Shown here one piece after another: positions 58,579 through 64,000 of a DNA stretch of 64,000 nt. The DNA is from Shewanella pneumatophori. Its GTDB lineage: Bacteria > Pseudomonadota > Gammaproteobacteria > Enterobacterales > Shewanellaceae. The DNA is taken from positions 248,001 through 312,000 of the forward strand of contig NZ_JAKILB010000003.1 of the NCBI RefSeq assembly GCF_023283895.1, in the 5' to 3' direction. Below the pieces are notes generated by a model. That model searched no databases. It was given only the letters and a program-made list of their open reading frames with translations, and was not told where the DNA came from. The position numbers and the translations under genes are program-made. Positions within the stretch are counted from its first letter, which is position 1, and the number at the start of each line of letters is the position of its first letter.

Positions 58579-58791
58579 GTGCAATCCTCTTAAATCATAT
58601 TCAGTGCTACTCACAACCTTGCTAAACAGCAAGGACGCAGCAGGCGCCGGATAATACGCGCAAAATATAAGAATTACCTTAAGCTAGGTTCAGCTTTTGA
58701 GAATTAAGCTACTGAACAGTTTTTTTAGAGTAAAAGCCAATCTACTTTTTGTGTTATTATTAACCAGTCATTAGCATAAGTGAGGAATGGC

Positions 58792-58899
58792 ATGGACACA
58801 CAAACCTTTATTGGCGTTGCGATAACAACCTATATCGTTTTAGGCAGCATCATTACTATCATTGGCTACCGCTTTCTTAACCGTCGCCAATCAAAATAA
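58792..58899 (+). CDS. 35-residue single-pass membrane peptide
   Basis: A short frame, MDTQTFIGVAITTYIVLGSI and on to IITIIGYRFLNRRQSK, with a clear GAGGA ribosome site six bases upstream. It has a 20-residue hydrophobic segment followed by a positively charged end (RFLNRRQSK), giving a probable N-out/C-in membrane peptide. It is divergent from the oxidoreductase gene. No homologue is recognised. The combination of Shine-Dalgarno, membrane helix and basic tail makes it a better gene candidate than random frames of this size. Confidence 0.55.
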   Translation: MDTQTFIGVAITTYIVLGSIITIIGYRFLNRRQSK

Positions 58900-59525
58900 A
58901 CCTGTCGAAGTTTTCAATTATGCTAAAAACGGACTAAGTGATTAGCTCTCCAAATAAATCACATACAAGTTAATATCATAGCTAGCTGGATATTTTCCTT
59001 TGATAGCTATCCCCGACCCCAAACCCTCTCCTTGAGCGCTTGCAAGAGCACAAGGCTATTAACCACACAACAAACATGTTAAATTTAACCACCATAAGAC
59101 AACCCTAATAAAACATTAATTGCCAATTTCAATAACGCGCAATTAGTGCCAACAATAATCCGGTTGCCTATAACAGAGATTGAAGCGTCCTTTATTGCTG
59201 AAACTATTGCAGCAACTCTGCCAAGCAGTAAATCTACGGATGCACTAAAGATACATTACCTCTGCATGGAGCTTTTATGATGCGCTGCTGTTTAACTGCT
59301 GCCTTAACTGTAACCCTTTATCAGCCAAAATCTCTTCCGTTTCGCTATCTAAAAACTCTATTGCCAAAGTCTTGGGATCTCATTGCTTTCCCACCACAGC
59401 GACTTTGAGCATGCCTTACAAATAAATCCATCGAAAAGGATGTCGTTGCCGTGTTTTCTGACCTCTAAAAAAACCGCCAACAACCTTAATCAACACAATT
59501 GAAACTAGATCAATAAGGATAAATG
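58900..59525. other. Gene-free gap upstream of the second porin
   Basis: A 626-bp region with no supported gene. It must include the porin promoter. One 43-codon frame at 59277 with a GGAG site was considered and not accepted. No operator was recognised. Confidence 0.5.
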
Positions 59526-60761
59526 ATGACCCGTTACTCACTTGCCGCTTGTATCGCTTTGGCGTTAGCAACTAATGCGCAAGCAACTCCCGTCGATGAA
59601 GAGCTTGCCGCATTAAAAGCTCGAATCGAGCAACTCGAAGCAGAGCAACAACAAGCAAAGGACAAAGCTGTAGAAGATGAGCAAAAAGCTCAACAAAGTA
59701 GCGTGAAATTCGGCGGTGCCGTGCGGGTTAATTATGCTTATGAAGATTACGATGATGACAATGCCGACCGTGGTGGTGACTTCGATTTTGACCTCTTTCG
59801 CATAGACGTTTCGGGTAACTATAAAGATCTGATCTTTTCTGCTCAATACCGCTGGTTTGAGTATATGAACGTCATTCAACATGCTTGGATTGGTTATAAC
59901 TTTGATGAACAACAGCAGGCAAAGATTGGTGTCACCCAAGTGCCTTTTGGTCTGTTAACTTACGCATCTAATAATTACTTTTTCAGTTCAAACTTCTACC
60001 TTGGGTTAGAAGATGATCATGACATGGGTCTGAACTACACCTACAAAGGTGACAATAACCAGTTTGACTTCGCCTTTTATAAAAACGACGAACAAGGCGG
60101 TATTGATGGTTTTGTTTCTGATCGCACCGACCGCTATGCCTACGATGTAGTGGGCATTCGCTTAGATGGCGAAGATGCCTATGACGCACCAAGTGACGGC
60201 TACGCTGCAGGAGAGGTCAATACCTTCAATGCTCGTTACGCCCACACCTTTGCATTCAACGATGTAAGTGTAGAGTTAGGAGCATCACTGCAAGCTGGTC
60301 AGCTAGAAATTGAAAACGGCACTGACGGTGATAATGTTGCCGCCGCGATTCACAGCATGATTAATTATGATCGCTGGAACGTAAAACTACAGATGACCGA
60401 CTACAAATACGATGTAGACGGTATGGATGTTGATCGTATTGTCGTAGCTGCTTATCACTTTTATGATTCTATTCCTGCTGAAGCGACCACCTATATTGCC
60501 AACCTAGCCTACAGTTTGCCGGTAGAAATTGGCCCTATTTCAAACCTAACTTTCTATAACGATTACTCGTTAGTAACCGACAAGCCTGCAGCAATGGCTG
60601 ACACCTTTATGAATGTCACTGGCATGGCAATTAGCGCCGGTGGACTTTATACCTATGTAGACTTTGTGGTCGCAGAAAACCAACCCTTTATCGGCGGCAC
60701 TATGGTTGGTGATGGTGGCACTAATACTCGCTTTAATATCAACTTTGGTTATTACTTCTAA
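59526..60761 (+). CDS. Outer-membrane porin with N-terminal coiled coil
   Basis: A 411-residue barrel protein homologous to the porin of the carnitine island (19053-20186). Signal peptide about residues 1-20 (ending TNAQA), then a coiled-coil segment with heptads rich in Glu, Gln and Ala (LAALKARIEQLEAEQQQAK), a common periplasmic trimerisation module, then barrel strands ending NINFGYYF. Shared blocks are GGAVRVNYAYEDY, GVTQVPFGLLTY and YLGLEDDHDMGL. ATG 59526 is better spaced from AAGGA than the adjacent ATG at 59523. Specificity unknown. It is followed by a hairpin at 60830-60865. Confidence 0.88.
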   Translation: MTRYSLAACIALALATNAQATPVDEELAALKARIEQLEAEQQQAKDKAVEDEQKAQQSSVKFGGAVRVNYAYEDYDDDNADRGGDFDFDLFRIDVSGNYKDLIFSAQYRWFEYMNVIQHAWIGYNFDEQQQAKIGVTQVPFGLLTYASNNYFFSSNFYLGLEDDHDMGLNYTYKGDNNQFDFAFYKNDEQGGIDGFVSDRTDRYAYDVVGIRLDGEDAYDAPSDGYAAGEVNTFNARYAHTFAFNDVSVELGASLQAGQLEIENGTDGDNVAAAIHSMINYDRWNVKLQMTDYKYDVDGMDVDRIVVAAYHFYDSIPAEATTYIANLAYSLPVEIGPISNLTFYNDYSLVTDKPAAMADTFMNVTGMAISAGGLYTYVDFVVAENQPFIGGTMVGDGGTNTRFNINFGYYF

Positions 60762-60829
60762 CTGGAAAGTCAGGATATTCAGTAATAATAGATCGATTTA
60801 TTAACCAGTAAACCGATCTAAAAATGTTA

Positions 60830-60865
60830 GCTAACACCATGATTTTAAAAGATGATGGTGTTAGC
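60830..60865 (+). terminator. Hairpin after the second porin gene
   Basis: Perfect 11-bp arms GCTAACACCAT / ATGGTGTTAGC with a 14-base loop, 68 bp after the porin stop. No T tract follows. Confidence 0.55.
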
Positions 60866-60924
60866 ATTCATTCCCTAAACACAACTTGCGATGCCCAGTC
60901 ACGTTCCGATAAGAGATAACAATA

Positions 60925-62043
60925 ATGTGCCTTAAGATGTTGCGCCTTACCTTAGCCTTTAGCTTAATATCCACTCTGACTTTACCGGCCTTTGCCGCAG
61001 ATGAATTAACAGGTACTTGGCAAGGAACCTTAGGTAAAAGCAACATTCGTGTTTGCTTCAATGAGTACGGCACCGGTAGTTATTACTATCAGCGTTATTT
61101 AACTCCAATCAGACTTGAACAGGTCGATAATCACTGGCAAGAAGACAAACTGACTGGCTTCTGGAAGTTTGATAATGTCAGCGAGCAGCAGCTAATAGGC
61201 CGTTGGTTTAATAAAGAGTGGTCTAAGACAGAGCCAACTCAAAATCAGTCAGTTAAATCGTTAACTATTAAGCTCGAACGCCAAATCAGCCCTGATGGCA
61301 TCAATGATTGCAGCAGCGATGCCTATAACCTGCCGCTAGAAACCAAGCCAACTGTTCGCCGTGGAAAGTGGCAGCAGTTTAACTATGCTGACGCAGAGCA
61401 GGCCAGCGCTAACAAAACTAACGCCAGCCCACTAAGCTATCGCCAACTCAGCTATCGTCAACTGAGCTATGGCGCAGAACTCGGCCTCGAGCTTAAAGGT
61501 GAGCAAACAGGTATCCCAGCAATTAACCAGTGGCTCAAGCAAAAGCTGACTAGCGAACAACAATTTGCCGAGACGATTGAAACCCGCCGCAGAATGCTAG
61601 CGCGGGTCGGTCAACCAATTGCAGACGAAACCGGAGCTGAAATTGACTTTATTAACCAAGATTGGCTTAGCATACGATTTTACCGCTGGGCAGCAGGTTA
61701 TGGCGCTGGCGGTATAAGCCGCACCTATACCAGCTTTAATCTAAACGATGGTCAAGCATTCAACCCATGGCAATGGTTTAAACAAGGCGTTGCCCTTGAT
61801 GAAATGCAACATCAACTACCAGAGGCGCTGCGCGAAAAGCTATTTGCCGATATGCAAGTGTATGAGGACTGTGACAACTCAGACGGCTCAGGCTATTTCT
61901 ATCTCACCCTCAGCCCAAAAGGCATCGAGCTTTGGGAGACTCCAAACGGCAGCGGCTGTGAAAACGAATTCACCCTCAGCCCCAAACAGGCGATGCCGTT
62001 TGCCACTGAGTACGGTAAGAGTCAGCTTAAGCTGATGAATTAA
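60925..62043 (+). CDS. Exported protein of unknown function
   Basis: A 372-residue protein with a signal peptide (ending TLPAFA, about residue 24) and no membrane helix after it, so probably periplasmic or outer-membrane associated. I do not recognise the family with confidence; the C-terminal half (DEMQHQLPEALREKLFADM, then strands) loosely recalls DUF3298-type domains. Four cysteines in the mature part (VCFNEY, NDCSSD, YEDCDN, SGCENE) could form two disulfides. A 15-bp tandem duplication at 61435-61464 gives the repeat SYRQL-SYRQL. A weak site precedes ATG 60925. Confidence 0.7.
   Translation: MCLKMLRLTLAFSLISTLTLPAFAADELTGTWQGTLGKSNIRVCFNEYGTGSYYYQRYLTPIRLEQVDNHWQEDKLTGFWKFDNVSEQQLIGRWFNKEWSKTEPTQNQSVKSLTIKLERQISPDGINDCSSDAYNLPLETKPTVRRGKWQQFNYADAEQASANKTNASPLSYRQLSYRQLSYGAELGLELKGEQTGIPAINQWLKQKLTSEQQFAETIETRRRMLARVGQPIADETGAEIDFINQDWLSIRFYRWAAGYGAGGISRTYTSFNLNDGQAFNPWQWFKQGVALDEMQHQLPEALREKLFADMQVYEDCDNSDGSGYFYLTLSPKGIELWETPNGSGCENEFTLSPKQAMPFATEYGKSQLKLMN
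61435..61464 (+). repeat. 15-bp tandem duplication within the exported-protein gene
   Basis: AGCTATCGCCAACTC is followed by AGCTATCGTCAACTG, then AGCTAT again. It adds five residues in frame and is probably a slippage product. Confidence 0.8.
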
Positions 62044-62161
62044 TCTCTATTGTTCACTCTGGTGCCTTCACCTTAAGGCACCTTTGAGTAAAAAATAAAA
62101 TCAACGCTCAATGATTTCAATAGCTAGCGCTTATTCACCAAGCTCATCGTCTCGTACTCAA

Positions 62162-62758
62162 TCAAGAGTAAAAGATAAAAAACAAAGGGATTAGAAAACC
62201 AATAAGCACCAACAATCCTTTCCTTCCTCTGGGACTATGTTTACCCTTAACCATAAATAACGCAGATGTTGCCAAAAAAATTAGCATCAGCGCATAGGCA
62301 TCTGAAAATATAACCCACGCCTGTTTAGCCTCATTTAAATGCAGTCTATTTAAGTTTTTAAATATAATTCGCTCTTCAATGTGTTCAAATTCAATAGCAC
62401 CACTCATTAAATCAGCCGTTAAGTTACTTCCATCATCTAAAAAAATTTTGAGTTCATTTTCACTCGGCCAGTAATTTGTTTTAATCCGCTGATTAAGATC
62501 AAAGCTATTCATCATAACGTCGACAATTGCTGTTTCGTTATTTAAACCAATTAAACTTGGAACTATATTTACTTTCCTTACAATACTGTAATTTGGATTC
62601 CAATCTCGCAGATGGTTAACTGCAATTCCTGATATCGCAAACACCAAGGTTAATCCTATGCATAAATATCCAACATCTCGATGTAAACTCCGATTTAAAC
62701 GATACCAATTAATTTTTGAACCAGTGTGTTTGGCTTTAAAACCTCTTGGGTTAATCAA
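62162..62758 (-). CDS. PepSY-associated transmembrane protein
   Basis: A 198-residue inner-membrane protein of the PepSY-TM-like type. An N-terminal helix (YLCIGLTLVFAISGIAVNHL, preceded by RSLHRDVG, a family feature with a conserved His) is followed by a periplasmic part and two C-terminal helices (about 150-170 and 180-198). Relatives are often encoded with TonB-dependent receptors and are thought to help in periplasmic handling or reduction of metal chelates. It overlaps the DUF4920 gene by 8 bp, so translation is coupled. The divergent TonB-dependent receptor supports an iron or haem uptake role. Confidence 0.85.
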   Translation of the reverse strand: MINPRGFKAKHTGSKINWYRLNRSLHRDVGYLCIGLTLVFAISGIAVNHLRDWNPNYSIVRKVNIVPSLIGLNNETAIVDVMMNSFDLNQRIKTNYWPSENELKIFLDDGSNLTADLMSGAIEFEHIEERIIFKNLNRLHLNEAKQAWVIFSDAYALMLIFLATSALFMVKGKHSPRGRKGLLVLIGFLIPLFFIFYS

Positions 62759-63209
62759 GAATTTTCACCCCAGTTGGCACCAATTGATAAAGTGTTAATG
62801 CCTCTGTTATCGACGCAGGATCAAACTCTTGCTGTTTGCGCTTTGCTAGCATAGCCAAATAACGCTTAGACTGTTCTAAATCTAAATTAATCGCGCTTAA
62901 TAAGCCTGTTGCAATTGCTTTGCTGCCCTTGCTACTAATAGGAAAAACCATATCTCCATCCCGCACTTTTATGCGCAGTTTCTCATACCTTGCATCTGAA
63001 GCTAACTCCATCCAGCAGCCCCTTTTCTCACATACACCAATTATCGTTCCAGAGATAGTTACAGGCTGCTCAAGAAACGCTTCTGGTTGAGACAAGATTT
63101 TAGAAATAGGTACAAGTTGAGCCTCATTTATCTCATCACCAAACTGATACTCTTTAGCCTGAATATTTAAACTAAAAAATACGATAAATATTCCATAAAT
63201 ATATTTCAT
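62751..63209 (-). CDS. DUF4920 exported protein
   Basis: A 152-residue exported protein with a short signal peptide (ending NIQA, about residue 18) and the DUF4920 pattern: a beta-strand PVTISGTIIGVCEKRGCWMEL with two cysteines (VC-x4-GC), then KLRIKVRDGDMVFPI. The cysteine pair with the nearby Met could bind metal; function is not established. It overlaps the PepSY-TM gene downstream and is divergent from the TonB-dependent receptor gene, with a putative Fur box between the starts. Confidence 0.87.
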   Translation of the reverse strand: MKYIYGIFIVFFSLNIQAKEYQFGDEINEAQLVPISKILSQPEAFLEQPVTISGTIIGVCEKRGCWMELASDARYEKLRIKVRDGDMVFPISSKGSKAIATGLLSAINLDLEQSKRYLAMLAKRKQQEFDPASITEALTLYQLVPTGVKILD

Positions 63210-63311
63210 AATTCCCTTCCTTATATATTGAATAACAACCTAAATAACTAAATCTGGTATTGGTTACGTAAATAAAAAATAACTAAACATCAGTTTTGCA
63301 AACTAAATGTA

Positions 63312-63330
63312 AATGACTTGCATTCTCATT
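63312..63330. promoter_or_regulatory. Putative Fur box
   Basis: A 19-bp dyad AATGA-N9-TCATT (extendable to AAATGA...TCATTT) whose outer arms match the ferric-uptake-regulator consensus. It lies between the divergent DUF4920 and TonB-dependent receptor genes, 54 bp before the receptor start. The inner nine bases deviate from the consensus. Confidence 0.6.
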
Positions 63331-63383
63331 TGGGTGAAAGTAAATTGCAAGCGCTTTTTGAAGTTGAATAAAAAAGGATGTTT

Positions 63384-64000
63384 ATGAATAAGCTCGCAAG
63401 TTTCTGTCTTATCCTGAGCGTAGTACCTTATAGCTATGCCGAGACAGTTGAAGCTAAACCCAAAAATAAAAACGAAAATGATCCCGAAGTCATCGTTGTT
63501 ATTGGCACTAAATTAGATATGCAACAGCAAACGTTAGAAGTGCCAAGATCAATGACTGTGATCACCGATAAATATATTGAAGATACCCAAGCTCAAGAAT
63601 TAACAGATGTTATTAAGCAAACACCCAGTATTAGTGTTTCTAATAATGATCGACCATTAATGGGGGAAATTCTTATTCGAGGCTTTGGTAATGAAAGAGT
63701 TAACTTGATTGTAGATGGTGTCAATTATCAGCAATATAGCGATGGCAGCAGCACTAGCACTTATGTTAGCCCACTCGATTTAGACCCGAGTATCGTAAAA
63801 GCCGTTGAAATTACTCGTGGTGCAGATGGTGTTACCCAAGGAAGTGGCGCCATTGGTGGTCAGATACGCGTTGTCTCAAAAGGAGGCTGGGATTATGGTG
63901 GTGTCGGTTCTGGTGTATTAGTACGAGGCGGATATGCTGATGCTAAAAATGCCCATCATTATGGTGTCACCGCATTTCACTCAAATGACGACCTTGCCCT
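63384..64000 (+). CDS. TonB-dependent outer-membrane receptor, 3' partial
   Basis: An open frame from ATG 63384, preceded by AAGGA, running off the window end with 205 codons visible. A signal peptide (MNKLASFCLILSVVPYSYA) precedes a TonB-box-like stretch (EVIVVIGTKLD), and then the plug domain: VPRSMTVITDKYIEDTQAQE, LTDVIKQTPSISV, ILIRGFGNERVNLIVDGV and EITRGADGVTQGSGAIGG. These are the standard plug landmarks of siderophore, haem or metal-chelate receptors. The ligand cannot be judged from the visible third. A putative Fur box upstream and the divergent PepSY-TM/DUF4920 pair favour iron. Confidence 0.92.
   Translation, partial: MNKLASFCLILSVVPYSYAETVEAKPKNKNENDPEVIVVIGTKLDMQQQTLEVPRSMTVITDKYIEDTQAQELTDVIKQTPSISVSNNDRPLMGEILIRGFGNERVNLIVDGVNYQQYSDGSSTSTYVSPLDLDPSIVKAVEITRGADGVTQGSGAIGGQIRVVSKGGWDYGGVGSGVLVRGGYADAKNAHHYGVTAFHSNDDLA

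Noticed and set aside
59277..59408. 43-codon frame with a GGAG site upstream of the second porin
   Set aside because: The ribosome site is fair, but the peptide has no domain, clear signal or composition bias, and it overlaps no conserved feature.
1..64000. CRISPR arrays, insertion sequences, prophage, tRNA or rRNA genes
   Set aside because: No regular spaced repeats, transposase or integrase genes, cloverleaf or rRNA sequences were seen by reading both strands.

Overview
The window looks like a stretch of Shewanella-type gammaproteobacterial chromosome. This is inferred from a surface lipoprotein cytochrome of the OmcA/MtrC/UndA family with eleven CxxCH haem motifs, gammaproteobacterial housekeeping genes (rsmJ, rlmJ, prlC, gor, mgtE) and the style of the porins and efflux pumps. 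No rRNA, tRNA, insertion sequence, prophage or CRISPR array was seen. Both edges cut genes: a chemoreceptor at the left and a TonB-dependent receptor at the right.

Region 1 (1-2400): the end of a methyl-accepting chemotaxis protein and a Prx5-type peroxiredoxin. Region 2 (2483-20186): an 18-kb carnitine/crotonobetaine island. On the minus strand caiT-caiA-caiB-caiC-caiD is followed by a MaoC-type hydratase gene, caiE and an alpha/beta-hydrolase gene; a LysR-type regulator gene lies beyond. On the plus strand fixA-fixB-fixC-fixX is followed by a YaaU-like MFS transporter and a porin. The two arms diverge from a 922-bp AT-rich control region that holds two CRP-like sites and an array of ATTAG-N5-CTAAT dyads. 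The core matches enterobacterial anaerobic carnitine respiration: import and exchange by CaiT, CoA activation by CaiC, CoA transfer by CaiB, dehydration by CaiD and reduction of crotonobetainyl-CoA by CaiA with electrons through FixABCX. The hydratase, esterase, LysR regulator and porin are additions to the E. coli layout, and no CaiF-like regulator is visible.

Region 3 (20474-25794): mgtE, a three-gene operon whose two upstream products resemble polymorphic-toxin immunity proteins (Imm11/DUF1629-like and, less surely, Imm49-like) plus a membrane protein, and rsmJ. Region 4 (26075-36907): the undecahaem lipoprotein cytochrome, a ToxR/CadC-like membrane regulator, rlmJ, a small lipoprotein, an M28 peptidase, a divergent LysR/MATE pair, a lytic transglycosylase, a short DUF3137 protein and LemA.

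Region 5 (36908-42314): a gene-free kilobase holding two tandem terminator-bearing elements (possible twin small RNAs), then two near-identical AbgT-family transporters and yfcE. Region 6 (42564-54851): an RND efflux permease and adaptor, a Tag-like DNA glycosylase, a glutathione S-transferase, a hotdog thioesterase, oligopeptidase A, two envelope proteins and glutathione reductase. Region 7 (54949-64000): a BCCT transporter with a long helical tail, an old-yellow-enzyme oxidoreductase, a 35-residue membrane peptide, a second porin paralogous to the one in the carnitine island, an unknown exported protein, and a likely Fur-controlled locus with PepSY-TM, DUF4920 and a TonB-dependent receptor.
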